Part shown: in pieces, positions 43,149-56,335 of the stretch
Position numbering within the stretch: position 1 is the stretch's first letter
How the letters are laid out: each line of letters opens with the position of its first letter
Notes under the pieces: generated by a model
Databases searched by the model: none
Seen by the model: only the letters and a program-made list of their open reading frames with translations
Told to the model about the DNA's origin: nothing
Program-made: the position numbers and the translations under genes
Source: Hyaloperonospora brassicae
Lineage: Eukaryota; Oomycota; Peronosporomycetes; Peronosporales; Peronosporaceae
Direction: 5' to 3'
Assembly: GCA_947650285.1 (NCBI GenBank)
Contig: CANTFL010000174.1
Location: 372,001-436,000, forward strand
Length of the DNA: 64,000 bases

Positions 43149-43363
43149 CTCTGGTAAATACTATACTTGGCACTTGAAGCCAAAAAGCTGCAATAGGGCT
43201 ACATCCCGCACAGTAGCGGAAAGTGTGCACTGAGGTATTGCATCTCGATCGGATACAACTTGTTTGAATGGCGGTGATATGTATAATTAGCTGCTGCTTA
43301 AAGCATTCCTGCATGACAGCGTCCAGACAAGCGAAAGTATACTGTACATCCAAATGGTCCTGA

Positions 43364-43670
43364 TGTAACGGGGAGAACCCGATACATAATATTCGTATGA
43401 TAAGGCAAGATAATATTGGAAAATTTAATTCGATGTTCCGTTTAGAATAGCACAAAACAAATGATATGCTTTTAGTGACCCACGGGTATACTCATTGCTT
43501 GATATGTGAAATGATATTACCACACCAATCGATGCGCGACGCGCGCAATGGGTGGTGAATAGAAGTCACGATACATGTTCGTACATTCATTTAATTAGAG
43601 TACAACTAATTGACAGGAGACTAGATTTTAGGCTTGATTTCTTCGGGGGCCGCTATTCACTACACTCTTT
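43364..43670 (+). repeat. Truncated LTR of the TGTAACGGGG family
   Basis: Starts TGTAACGGGGAGAACCC and contains the family landmark GCGCGCAATGGGTGGTGAATAG, but the CCGTTACA end is missing; similarity fades near 43670. Confidence 0.65.
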
Positions 43671-45787
43671 TCGCTAGCCACCACTCACCCTTCTGTAAAA
43701 ATGTGAATGGCTATCTAAATTATTGAAATTTAACATGCTACCAATACTCTTGCTCGCTGTCCATGGAATGATCGCTTAATACGCAAACTTTGATATTACA
43801 AACACCACTCACGTCAGCATAAATATTTATCAATAAAGAAGCCAACACCAGCAATGCTTGTCTGGATAATGCGCGTGCTGCTTTAACTTTACTTTTTGCT
43901 TTTGATGAAGGCTAAATTGAGACTGTTCTGCACACTAGGTGAGTCGGGAACAAGAAAGACGGTAAAATTGAAGCTGATATTTTGAAGGGTTCATGCCTGC
44001 CAAAAGCGACAGCAAGACCCGCATTTTATCGACGCAATTTTTTTCGATACCGACGTGGTAAAGGATGTAAGTATAAACGTGCTGTTCGATGCATTGAACA
44101 AGAATCTCACTGGGACATTTAAGTTTACATCTACGATCAGAAGGTTGTTGGTCAGAAAGGCTACATGGCAAAGCGGCTAAATGTCTATTTTTATAGGAAG
44201 TTCCTCGATAAAGCTAAGGTAAAAACACCGGGAGATAACATTCGGTCGCGGCTTTTGCCTCCATGTGAACTAATAAACTGTTACTGATCAATATAATGAA
44301 TGCACTGAACAAACGGGGCATGGGATTGTATTCATTTCAATGCACTAAGAATCGCGTCTCGCAGACACTGAAACCCTGTGCAGCGGATGTTGTACATCGC
44401 CAAGGTTATGTATCAGACCGGATCACATTAATTACACAACTTTCCACACAATTAAACAAATAAGTGGCATTGTTGAAAAGATAACGGCATTTGCATCGCC
44501 GCGAACGTTCGTGACCGTGCTCAAAAGGAAACGGCAAAGGTAGTATTAATTACCTGACGCATGACAAGTCAGCCACTTTGGTGTACCCTAGAACCAGATA
44601 CCTTTGCATGCTGTTACATAAGTTTCCCGTCAAAGATTTGGGTGTTGTGATACGACCGCTTTTTGATCTCCCATGAAGTTCGATCTTTTCTCATTCGACG
44701 ATGTCGGTCCCTCAACATTTATTCCACTGCTGCTTTCGAAATAACGATTGACATTCGTTACCATAATGTCAAGTGGAACTATCTTAATACAATTTCAATC
44801 GTAATCTAAAAGGCATGCTTGACCTTCGCAGCGACACGATCCGAATCCTAGCTCAGATCCAACGCTTGAAGTTGTACGCCACCATTTCGCGCTACGAAGA
44901 GTCGAAGAATAGGCAAAGCTTGTTAGGGCCGAAAGAGCACATATGATTCGTCTTTAAAACTTAACAATTCACCGATGAAATGTTAAAAGCACTCAAGGTG
45001 CATCGTTGAGCAAAATGGGGCACCAATAAATCCCAGTGACCAAGAGCATGTACGTAACTATTCTGTCCAACTTCACTCGCAATGCACATTATACGACTTC
45101 TACCGGTATAAGACGCCGATTCCCTATAAATATGAACAGTGCACGAAGGCTGTCGCAATGAACAGATAGCTGCATTGATATCGTTTCCTGCAGTTATCTG
45201 GATGTGATCTCTTCAAACATTAAATTGGACGTACTTCTCGTCCTAACTGGGGGTATGTCATCACATCTTACATCTATATTGTACAGACTATATAATTTAA
45301 TGCGACGATGAATTTTCTGAGGCTTGTGCGAAAGCCCGTCGTCAAACGCAGACCGTGCTACCTCATCGATATTTTTCCTTATGACAGTCATAGAACAATG
45401 TTGAAACATCACTCGACACCGCTACTGCAGATTGTGTGTATACACATTTAATATTATAGATAGAATTGGTACTGACAACTTGTTTGCGCTCCTCCGCATA
45501 GCGTTGATATGATAAGACACAAGAAACTTTGCTGTAAGGTTGATGTGCATATTACCATGCCACATAGGAGTAAAAGTGAATCAATGGAAAGCTCAGTAAA
45601 TTCGAGATGTATAGCATGTCGGAACACCGATCGAAAGGCAATTCATGCAAAGAGAATCGATGGTTAATGCTGCTCGCATGTAACTGCACAAAGAAAGCCC
45701 GGTGTGAGACAGCACGTTGGACATGGTGACGTACGGAGACAAGGATGAAGTTATCATCCAAGCAATTGCACAAAGATTTCGAGATTA
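43671..45787. other. No recognisable feature
   Basis: Scattered short frames in AT-rich sequence. No domain, tRNA or repeat boundary seen. Confidence 0.5.
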
Positions 45788-46258
45788 GTAACGGGGCACG
45801 CTCTTGCTCAGATAAATGAGCAAGGCCTTGTATTGATCACAATACAAGGGTGCGTACGCCCGACGTCACGTACAAGTGGCGGGAGGAAGTGCGACCAAGA
45901 CAATACAGAACCCGAAAGCTCTGTCTTGTGGAAAAAGTAGAACTGTTATTGAATATAGTTTTGTTTCTTACTAAGTCATCTTTCGTCTTAAACTAACTGT
46001 TTTAAACTACTGTCTCCTATGTGGGTCTTCTGTCCACCACCCATTGCGCGCGTCCGGCAGCGATTGGTGGTTAAGCTGGTCGATGTACCGTGTACATCGA
46101 CCAGGAAGTGGACCCCTCCACGGATAGTATCCTCAGAGGTAATATTCCGACAACATCGCTTTTCTCGGATATTGTTATTTGAATATTATCAAAACAGATA
46201 ATATTCAAAAATTGGTACTTTAGTGCCAATTTTATTGTAAAGGGCTCACCCCGTTACA
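45788..46258 (-). mobile_element. Solo LTR, inverted second copy of 25621-26090
   Basis: In reverse complement it starts TGTAACGGGGTGAGCCC and follows the 25621-26090 copy throughout, including the 12-bp hairpin and the GCGCGCAATGGGTGGTGGACAG landmark. The outer left end reads TAGTAACGGGGC, so the terminal TG is mutated. I could not find a convincing target duplication. Confidence 0.85.
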
Positions 46259-48478
46259 AGTAAGGAAAGTGGGGTGGGTAAATGCTAGAGGTTGGCAGTA
46301 GAGAAGACATTTGTTTCGTGCAAGTAGGTGTTTCCGAGAGGCACTGCTCGTTCATAGACTGTACCATGAAGCCTCTGAGGAAAGGGTTGTGTGCAGTCTA
46401 TGGAGGATTTAATGCTTACGATTGAGGGAGATTTGACTGACGAGCTGCTAGCAAAAAGCTTAGTTGATACGATCATGACGTCATACAATGAGTGAGGGGC
46501 TACAATGGGCAGAGAATGGGTTCCTAATGGCCATTATACAGCTTATACAACCAGGAATCAGTGGGGGTGCATTCTTCTTTAGCTGGAACTATTCGCGATC
46601 ACTACGGAGATGTACGCAGTCTCGGAGACATATTACATTCGAGTTAAAACATTAATGCACGTCGTTTTGCAAATGTTGTTCTAGATCAGCTACAAACGGA
46701 CAGTTCGTAGTCGCGCACTACTGCTGCAATGTTTGCGAGTCCGTAAGGGCTTTGCAGCCCTGCCCGCCAACTTATTGTAGTCGCGGCATTGATACATCCA
46801 GCTGTATATACCTGTGCTGTCGGCACAACTCCTCGCCGTCGCAAACCCATCAAATTCAATAATCTCCCGGTATCTGTGCTCCCGCATCTGCCGGATGATC
46901 ATGGCGATATACTCTACCACACACAGTGGGTTGAGATGTTTAGCTACTGCTCGACGGAATTCGTAGGCGGGTCACTAATACTCGGCTGTATTGCTGAGTG
47001 TTTCTGCCCGAAATTGAGACATTCTTTCCTCCCAGATGATAGCTGTCGCGTGGCACGTCAGCGTCGACCCTCCATAATCCTAAGCCACACCTTCCCCATC
47101 GAAGGTAACCACCTCAACCGCGTCAAAGAAGAAAGGATACTGCTTTAAATGCGGATTTGCTGCGTGGGGATGGGTTCTCCGGGTGGCACCGTCAGCTGCG
47201 TAACCAACACGTTTTCACAACCCGCGTCAACTGTGCGTGCGAATCCGTGTATAGGACGTTATAAAAGAGTCACTTCATGCGCGTTCAACCGTAGCGGTGA
47301 TAAGTACCCTCGGCGTAAGCGGCTCTACGTCAGGCTCGTGCCGGAGCCACTCGCACCAGGCAGCGTGTGTAGATGGGCGCTTATACTAAGCCGCCTCGTA
47401 CTACGAGCATAGACCCTAACGCAATGAGGAAGCGGTTTTAATCGTCATACTTTCGTGCTGCGGTAAGGTTGGTCGGCGCTAAAGGCGCTGCACACAATGG
47501 TCGCTGGTTGCATAAGCGAACCGCGCAACGAACTCTCTACGAGAAACCTAGCTGCGTCACGGAATCTATGACTGCCCTTCCATTCGCAGTTAGTAATCGA
47601 TAGGAGATTCAAGACTGACTTATATTCAACAAATTTCACAGAAATCTTAATTGTTATTGGATAAAGACAAAAGATTAGACGCGCGCCCTGATGAGACGCC
47701 GTGTCTTTATTTCGCTTGAATGAATATAAGCGCGTTGGTGACGTACTTCAATGAAGTCATACAATGACGTCACGTAGTGACATTATTTAACTGTGTGACA
47801 CACACACTGTATGGTTGGTACGCTTGTGCTGTACCTCAACCACATATAGGGTCTAAGTACGGTACGCAGTTAGAACCTTGCGCAGACTTTTCATGTAAAG
47901 TCTCGTGCAACGGTTTGACCCGTTCCAGCGTGGCTGGATGTCGACACCGTAATCCTCCGTCATCCGCGAGAGAGCTGTACAATTGAGCTTTTCTTTTTTT
48001 CACGGCGCTGCAAACGTAGTGGCATTATCGTCGGCCTCCTGAAGAGTCGGTGCTACCCCTTTACACACTATAAAGTCACCCTTTAATGAGTTATGTGCTC
48101 ACAGGGGTTTCGGCGACTAACTGGTCGCCGTACCTGCGTAAATGGCTGCAATCGACTGCGCATCAGCGTCTCGACCCTCAAGGACCACCGCCAACCTCGT
48201 AAGTACATGTGACGTTGTGCCACAAAAATGTGTCTTCCACAACCAAGGCGTCGACATCACTAGAGTACCTGACGCAATAACTCTTGTAGTGGGTCATAGG
48301 TAGCTACACACTAACAACAGTGCGTAGCAAGTTCTCACCGACTGTATTAATTACTAGTGCTTTTCTAAATGGCGTACACAATCCTCATAAAAAGAGGGAT
48401 TACAGTAGAGTCGTGTTTATTTAGTATAACTGGGGCCGTCAAATTTAGATTAAATAAGAGAATTATCAATTAGCAAAG
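46259..48478. other. Unassigned; open frames on both strands at 46690-47412
   Basis: 46789-47148 (plus, 119 codons) and 46920-46690 (minus; EYIAMIIRQMREHRYREIIE and FDGFATARSCADSTG) overlap. The minus frame looks slightly more protein-like. 47149-47412 (plus) is adjacent. No family recognised; nothing named in the rest. Confidence 0.3.
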
Positions 48479-48550
48479 TTAAGGGATATAATCGAATTGA
48501 AAGGTGCTACCTGTTGTCATAAAGGCGCCTCGGCATGATTCTGGCACATG

Positions 48551-48625
48551 AGATTGTAGCTCAAGTGGTTTGGTGTGGCAGCACCAAGCGAAAGATACCA
48601 GTTCGATATCCGGTATTTGAAGTAA
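48551..48625 (+). other. tRNA-like sequence, possible SINE head
   Basis: TAGCTCAAGTGG (48557-48568) is a perfect A-box consensus and AGTTCGATATCC (48600-48611) a near B box with one extra base, at normal spacing. The arms do not fold into a full cloverleaf, so a pseudo-tRNA or the head of an old SINE is likely. Confidence 0.4.
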
Positions 48626-50572
48626 AATGTCAAAACCTTCGGGTTTTAGTGTTCGGGGTTTCACCAGCACCGTCCTGCCAGGCAGTGACGCCCCCCCACT
48701 TAAGGTACGTGTACGTATTTAATTGAAACACACTACCCGAATACAGTAGGCTTAGATTAGCAACAGGAGATTGTGAACTAAGGACCCATATATATTCACT
48801 TTGCATTCTACTATCACGTACTCAACTACCTATGAAATTACTACTACACGTGCTCATCTCCAACATGTTCGCCAATGGCCTACCCTCGCAGACATCCTCC
48901 GCAAGGCTATCTGCATGGAGAAGCGTAGACGTCCAGGCCCCACCTTGGAGGCTCTGTGTCGGCGGATGCTGGAGGAGCATGGAGTCACGGTCACCCAAGG
49001 AACAATCATCAACATCCTAAAGCGCTTGGCAGACCTGATAGATCCAGCCGCGAGCAATCTAGCCCTAAATTCCAAGCGACAGCGTGCGGTTTCATACACG
49101 CTGGTGGCGACGGCGCTTGCTCGGTGGATTATACAATATCAGAGTGTAATCAACATCAGAGGACACATGATCCAGAAAAAAAAGCATCGTTGATGCAGAC
49201 GCCGTATCGAACCGTTAAGAGTGAAGCGTAACCCGCATGTTCAATAGGCTAATTCCGTTATTCTAGAAATCGCCACGGCATCTGCATGCACCGTCGCTTT
49301 GGCGAAAGCTGATCTGTCGACGTCAAAGGACTGGAGGAGCGTCTACCGGAAATTCGCGCTCAATTGGACCAATACAACGCCGCTGATATCGACAAAGCGG
49401 GTGAGACCGGCCTATTTTACCAACTGCAAGCCCATTCATCGATTTCGACAGACCTGCTGGAGGGTCAGAAGCAAAGCAACGAGAGAATGACGAATACCAT
49501 CTTTAGCAACGCAGACGGATCCGACAATTATCCACGTGAGTCATAGAAAGTACTTATAACCACGCTGTTTTAAAAACGTGTCCGCACAAGCCCGGGCATT
49601 GTATATTGCGCCATTAAGAACGCGTGGATGACTCGCAACGTGTGCAAACTACGGCTAGAAGCATTCACTAAAAAAGTAGCCGGTCGCAAGTTCATTCTGA
49701 TCATCGACCAATGCTCCGCGCACATCAAGGAGGAGGATCTGGGAGACGCCAGAATCATTCTGCAGAACACAACGCTGTTGTTTTTCCGCTTAATGGGACT
49801 AGGTCTGGGCAAATCGAATCCTCGTCGAAAATTAAGGGCCCTTCAAATAATTTGACTCGAACATCTGACAGCATCGATAATTCAACTCGAGGATTGTAGC
49901 CGGCTCGAATATTCGACTCAATCAATCATAGACTAACACATCAAACCAGCGTGTTGATAAGGTAGACAGTTTATATAAACAGATTTGGAGTAAAGCGGAC
50001 ACCGTATTTATTGTCCGCGACACTAATTCATGTGTAGTACCCTTCGAGTACAAGCACAGGATAAAGTGTCCATGACACTTATTATAGTGAGACACTAATT
50101 TGTGAGCGGTAAAATCAGTGCCCATGGCACTATTTAAAGCAAATTTAGAATTAGTGCCTGCGCCATTGTGTATCGAATTGGGGACCAAGTACACTATAAA
50201 TACTAACACAACTTGGAGGATATTAAGCTGAGGGTACCTCCGCAATTTTGTGGGCACGTAGTTAAGTTTGCGAATTTCGAGCGAACTACAGTGTAGTCAG
50301 GGGTTAAGGCCGAGAATGAGGATGTGTATGATTTGCTCTGCAGTAGTGCGACATGAAATTGTTTTGGTTGTAATTCATACAGAATCACCATTTTGACATA
50401 CTTAGTTCGGATTTGACCAACATTTTTTATTTGAATTATTGATTCATACGTGAAGTGTCCAAGACAGTAATTGCAGTGCGACATTAATTCTGAACGGACA
50501 CTAAATACGGTGAGCCTTTTAGCCTTTTTATTTGGACCAATTTAAAAATCGATAATTTATACAAGAGCTGAA

Positions 50573-51337
50573 TTGCTGACTGCATTAATGCATACGTTGT
50601 ATATATCCAATACAAAGCCTCCATTTATAATGAATACCGTTCACAACGTAAGCTTAAGATCGACCGTCGCCGCAGCCTCAAGCCCGAGTGCTGCCATCAC
50701 AGCATTAAGCTCGACTCACGCCGCAGCCTCATCAATGGCAATTCCTGATGATGATGCTCAAGCTTCAGCCAGGTCAGAGTCAGCGACTATAGCGATTAAA
50801 GTGAAAGTTGACGATCACTTTATACTGGACAAAGACGCCTGCTTAGCCAAGTGCATTCATTGCAAGAGAACGTGCAGGGTGAACAAAACCACAAAAATGA
50901 ATTTGATTAAGCACGTCCAAGACAAACATCCGAACAAGCTGGTGGTGCCTCCCCACGACTCACAACGACTCCCAGGAGGTGTATTGCCCCGAGTTCTACA
51001 ATTGATTGGCGTCAATATGCAAAATATGTTTGAGGCGGCACTTTTGGAATTTCTTCTACTAACTGATCAGTCTTTTGCTTTGATCGAGTTTGGAAGTTTT
51101 AGGAAGTTGGTGAAGGTGCTGAATACCCGCGTGAACATCTATTCAAAAACAACGTTGACCCGCCGTATGGAGGCCGCGTTTGAAAAAAAACGGAAGCAAA
51201 TAGCCGAAGTTTTTCACGAAACCTCAATCGAAGCTGTCTATTACAATGGATGTTCGGTTATCGACAGGTGGTATCCCGTTCATAGCTATTGCAGTGCATT
51301 TTATTGCCGACTGAAAACTTCAATAACTGGTGATTGA
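50573..51337 (+). pseudogene. hAT transposase, N-terminal part with BED finger
   Basis: An open stretch of about 250 codons. The likely start is the ATG at 50630 (MNTVHNVSLRSTV). After an Ala/Ser-rich leader comes a BED-type zinc finger, CIHCKRTCRVNKTTKMNLIK followed by HVQDKH (C-x2-C ... H-x5-H). Then LTDQSFALIEFGSFRKLVKV and YSKTTLTRRMEAAFEKKRKQ, the conserved region before the catalytic domain. The frame ends at 51337 and continues in another. Confidence 0.82.
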
Positions 51338-52620
51338 TTTTGTGCACGTACCTGGTTCACATACAGGAATGAACAGGGCAGAGGTGGTCAAAGATGCAAT
51401 AGACCATATGCGTATTTTCGACAAGGATTTTGGGTTTACCGTTGACAATGCGGAAAACAACAGAACGATGCTCAAGCAGCTACAGGATGACCTTAATGTG
51501 AAGCTGTCTCCATACATGCACTTTCGTTGCTTTGCGCATCTTCTAAATTTAGCGGTACAGAACACGATGGAATCCATGAAAGGCAGAATTACCGCCATTC
51601 AAGACACCGCCCATGCTACTCCATACTCGCCTCGCAAAATGAATCAGCCGGAAGATTACTGCAAGGTTAATAAAGATGAAAACGGTCAGATTGCATCAAT
51701 AAAGTTTTTGAAACCCTTGATGTACGTATAGACGCGTTGAGATTCAACATACAACATGTTGGACTGGGCGTTGAAGTTACGCAAGCCAGTAACGAAGCAT
51801 ATGCACTATCCATGCGACGATGGAGAAGACGAATGCAAAGATAACAACGACGCGTAGCACGAGCTGGTATTGCAGCACCAGAAAATAATTTTTAAAGTTC
51901 AAGCTGTCAGCCACAGGGTGGAATACTGTCATGACTCTTCACAAATTTTGTTGGGCCTTTAAGAGCGCTACGGAAATGACATGCGCTGACACGTACGTTA
52001 CTCTACCTAAAGTGGTACCGCTCTACACCGAGCTATTGGATCACATTGATATATATATATCGAGAATTCGACGATCACAAACGAGATGAAATGAGCGATT
52101 AGTAAATGCAAGGACACTCTTGAACGCTACTACTACAATACAAGCTACAGCTGCACAATGACGACTCTGCTTGATATACGATTTCGGCTTGGCTACTACT
52201 ATGTGCGGTACGATGAGGACCCTTATAAAAACGAAGACCCAGAGGATGTACCATAAGTTGAACGACATATATACACCTCAGACTATAAAACAAGCGAATT
52301 CGATGCCGCCTATACAGATTTGTAGAGTTGTATCCCTAAGGAGTTTGGGAGCCGAATGCTTAAAAAGCCAAGAACGGCTCTTGTGACATCCATTGATGAA
52401 CTCGACATAAATTTGTGAGGCGCACAAGAATGGCCTATGACAAAACTACTTTTGTGATGGAAGTCTCAGAAAAAAACGTTTGTAACACTGGCGAAAATGG
52501 CAATGGACTATCTGGCCATTCCTGGGACCTCGACATCATTGGAATGAGCTTTCTCCGCGGCACGCCTGTTAGTTACTGATGAATGATGTTCACTGGGGGC
52601 ACGCACCATTAGCGCAAGTT
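51330..52620 (+). pseudogene. hAT transposase, catalytic and dimerisation parts
   Basis: DFVHVPGSHTGMNRAEVVKD and FGFTVDNAENNRTMLKQL carry the second catalytic Asp region, and HFRCFAHLLNLAVQ is the hAT CxxH-type motif. The frame stops at 51731. Decayed sequence follows until about 52508, where MDYLAIPGTSTSLE, a stop, then AFSAARLLVTDE mark the hATC dimerisation domain. The element cannot encode a full transposase. Confidence 0.82.
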
Positions 52621-54359
52621 GCTGCATTAGAAATGGGCTTTAATGGGAGGTACGTAAGTTGTACTCTAAAAATCATTACATCGGTAGCAGCTCCAAGAAT
52701 CGCTTATCATGAGGTCAGATCGTCTATATTGGAGCTATTTATCACTTTTAAGACAAAAGTACTGTAGAAACCACCTCTGTTATCTACCATGACACGAACA
52801 TTCTCCTTCCACGTTCCTCGTTCTGCTTTCTTGATAATACAGAAGTCACGGGGGATACTCCTGATAGGCCACGTGATAATTACTGCTGACCAAATCCATG
52901 ATTCGAACTTTGTGCGCACTCTTGGCAGGATGGCTGGACTGCGCGTTGCTTTGCGCTTGCATCTGCTTTAGGGGATCGGGGACGCATGGCTAGAAGTCCT
53001 GATCCACTGTGATTGTCGTAGCGTGTCATCTTGACGTATTTCCTGACCGCTTCCGTGGTGATAGACTTGCTCTGCGCTTTACGCCTATACCATTGCACAA
53101 CTAGCGCAGACTTCCCTGGCGCACCCCACGACGAAGAATATATTGGCTTGGTGCTTGTTCTGCATAAAGTACCTGTACACACAGCGAACGGGTCGGCGCG
53201 AAGCGAGGCACTCTGTGAGTAGAAACGAACGTTGGCACGGGTATATCAATCTCTGTCACATACCTTGTTTTGCGGGATACCAGGTTATTGCTTTCCATTC
53301 GGGTTGCACGCAGCGTAGCCTCCCGTAGCACGCTTAGAGAAGCTAATGCCTCTCAGGTGAACTCATATCTTACCGTTGTAGGTAGGTCGAAGAGTTCATA
53401 TTGAGGAGTGACCGTCGCTTTACGAACTAATGTTCGACCAGAGCGCTCGAATATTCGACAATCGAATTTTCCGATTAATCCAAAGGTCTCGAATATTCGA
53501 TTTCGAATGTTCGAGTCGAAATTTTGATTCGAACATTCGATTTGCCCAGCCCTAAATGCGACCAGCAAAATTTAACCTTGCGAAGCTAGAATTATGCGCA
53601 ACTTCAAAGTGTATTATCACAAGCGCTTCAAACGCCAGCTCGTGGATCGCCTTGAAAACATTTAGCCGGATTTAGCAAGGATCAACGTCTTGAAGGCAAT
53701 TCATATGGCGCATACCGCATGGACTTTAGCTATGCAGTCTGAGTACATCCGCAACTGCTTAACGCACAGCAAAATCCGCACATTCGACATGTACGACGCT
53801 ACAAAAGCCAACGTGGACGTCTCGTAGGTAGTTGTTGTGGACCTTAAGGGACAAGTTCAACAACTCTATTGCAACCCGGTGTCCACCAACTTCCTGTTCA
53901 TCAATCCCGACGAAGAGCAAGTGAGCTACACTCCGACAGGGACAGATTCTCGAGTGCGCTCATTTTCCGGAGCCAGCACGGCAGATACAGCAAAGAGGAC
54001 GATAGCGTGGCTGCACCGCCCGTACCTCTTCTGAATGACGCATCGATGCTTGCAGAGTTCAATACTTTCTGCCTACACCAGGAGACTGGATAGGAGTTCT
54101 CAGGGATGATTTAGAAGATGCAGGATCAGATGGGAATTCTTATCAAAATCCTTATAGCAACAAACTATGAATAATGTTTTGTAGAAGTCACTCGGCAGTA
54201 GTTTAATATCCGTATGGCGAAAATTTCTTTAAATATATATTATATAAATATAGGGAGTTTTTAATATCCGGTCTGGGCCCAACATGAAGCTCGGACTTCT
54301 TATTAAGTAAAGGAAATATTAAATAAGAGAATAAATAACTACGGAAACTATACTGTACT

Positions 54360-54680
54360 CCTAACGACTAACCTTAATAAAAGTAGAGGAAAAATAAATT
54401 GACATATATATAAGGTTTTTAATATGTCTTATCGTCTTAGTCCTGGCTTAACTGTACTAATACCATGGCATGTATCTTGACGTCTACTCGCCACCCAGTG
54501 TGCGCATCTTGCAGAGATCGGTGGGGTTTTATCATGGCTATATTTAATCATTAGTATACTTATAAGTCAATGCAACAATATAGCTAAGGCAAGTAATATT
54601 GTTGTGAGAATAGTACATCCGATATTTTCTACTATTATATTGTCATACATGATAATAAAATGTAATAGGCTCACACATAT
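54360..54680 (-). repeat. Degenerate LTR of the TGTAACGGGG family
   Basis: Contains ACGTCTACTCGCCACCCAGT and GCAGAGATCGGTGGGGTT, matching the centre of LTRs D and E, and ends near GTAATAGGCTCACAC. The other end is unclear. Confidence 0.6.
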
Positions 54681-56330
54681 TAAAATCCGGAAGCGAAACT
54701 AATATAAGACAGACGATTCGTGCTTATCGATCTCCACGGCGAGTTAGTCTCTCGCCTATTCGGCTTCCCTGGATACGACCATGCCAGTAGCAACTGCCTC
54801 CATTGACCGAACGTATCCATCGATCGCCTCACAGCGCTGTCCATTGTCGCTTTAGTGCAGGTAAAACGATGCTGCCAATTAGGCACCCTGTGCCGGTTCT
54901 TTCGCCTTCCATCCCGGACGCAGAGCTCCGACCGCCTCTAGCACCCTCATCGTCATTATCATTATAATCCCAGTTGCTGTAAATCTTTCGTTCTGAGCAC
55001 TGGAGTCTCAGTGGCCATTGCGCACCGCCGTCGCTTGAAAATCTGGTCTTGATGAACCGCATATAAAATTCCACCTTTCTCACTCGCTGTCATCCGCTGT
55101 ACCACCTCCGTCGTCTTCGATCGAAAGATCGCATTTAGGTAAGCGCCAACCTCTCCTTCTGCTCGCACGGATATCTCGCACTTGCATTAGTTGCTTTGCG
55201 GCCGTCGCTTCGCGCTTCTCGTGTGGCTATTATCCACTACCACTCGGGATAGGTGGACCTCGAGGCCAGGAGCCACCTTCTCGCGCAGATATCGGCTGAA
55301 TTTTTTTGCGGGATGACATGATGATACAAGGTTACACGAGCCGCAGCAAGAGCTTACACCATGATTTCAAATCTCGACAACATCTTTTTTCGGTATGCAT
55401 TCAGGCAGGCCTTGCGAAAGCGACTGAGTCAGAGAAAATTCAAGCGAGGTTCGCGGGTGCTTTTTCGCGCGTGAACCACAATCGCCTCAATTCCTATACC
55501 TCAGATCACGATGCGGAGCTTGTGCTACCGGTCGAGCTCCATGGGTATGTTAAATCGTCACAAAGTGACTATGTATCAATTTGCGCCGAAAATGGTGGCA
55601 CCATTGGCTTCACGTGACATCACGGAAATAACAGCCATTAAAGGAGAAGAAGCTACCCAAGCACGACACCTGAAATTACCTACCTTTAGACATGTAAATC
55701 TGGCGAAGCAGTGCGGTAGTGGAAAACCTGAATACTATCCTCTAGTCCTTTGTGGTTAAGTCGTATGCCACGAGTGGCTGTGGAGGCAAAAAGCCCATTC
55801 TAAGGTCTGTCGCCCCCCAATTATTTGTTGTATTGCTATTGACGAACAAAAAAGAAACTATTTGCGATGAGCTCGAGCGCTCGACGTGCAATCTTATATG
55901 AGAAGATAGCCTACTTGCATCTTTGCTTCCAATGTGGCCGCAGCTGCGAGCATTAGGTTGATCGACGTACAGCGGGAACCGATTACAGGCAGAAATAGAC
56001 CGAGCGGAAGGTTGGCGTGGACACTACAAACGAGGCTAGTGCGCCGGTCACCTCGAATGCTTCCCGAATGGTGAGACGTAAATTTTCGATCGGAAGCTAC
56101 TTTTACCTCTAATCTGGTTTTTGCCCTCAATCCAATCAACCTGATTTTGAACCTCTTTGTCCGTCATATTTCGCCAGAAACCTTCATTTCTCAAAAAGTA
56201 AGTCTCTGCGCGCACTCGCACAGTTAAAGGTGTTGTCATCGGCAAATATAGGGCCCAAACTCCCTTCGCCGTCGTAGGCACGCTTAGCATTAAGACAATA
56301 CGTTGTACCACTTCCGCTGCGATCGACATA
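54681..56330. other. Unassigned; several medium frames
   Basis: Minus frames 55168-54680 (EVVQRMTASEKGGILYAVHQ; MDTFGQWRQLLLAWSYPGK) and 56329-56048 (ETYFLRNEGFWRNMTDKEVQ) look protein-like and may be parts of one decayed gene. The plus frame 55306-55617 overlaps none of them. No family recognised. Confidence 0.3.
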
Positions 56331-56335
56331 CCTCG

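Larger units (their letters stand above)
49800..53554 (+). mobile_element. hAT DNA transposon inserted in the pogo transposase
   Basis: 3755 bp bounded by imperfect inverted repeats TAGGTCTGGGCAAATCGAA and TTCGATTTGCCCAGCCCTA, typical hAT ends, with an 8-bp target duplication AATGGGAC (49792-49799) and AATGCGAC (53555-53562), one mismatch. Both ends also carry TCGAATATTCGA-type subterminal repeats. The transposase occupies about 50573-52620. The part from 52780 to 53400 holds no hAT domain I recognise and may be a second insertion. Confidence 0.9.
48801..54110 (+). mobile_element. pogo/Tigger-type DNA transposon remnant, split by a hAT element
   Basis: The N-terminal part (48801-49193) has a helix-turn-helix region: LADILRKAICMEKRRRPGPT and LCRRMLEEHGVTVTQGTIIN, as in CENP-B/pogo DNA-binding domains. 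49364-49520 gives DKAGETGLFYQLQAHSS and MTNTIFSNADGSDNYP, the region of the first catalytic Asp (family motif NADETGLF). 49628-49799 gives AGRKFILIIDQCSAHI (second Asp) and LQNTTLLFF. It is cut here by the hAT element and resumes at 53555 with the family C-terminal NATSKIQP-type segment, MRNFKVYYHKRFKRQLVDRL, and SMLAEFNTFCLHQETG near 54080. Several frameshifts make it inactive. Terminal repeats were not identified. Confidence 0.82.
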
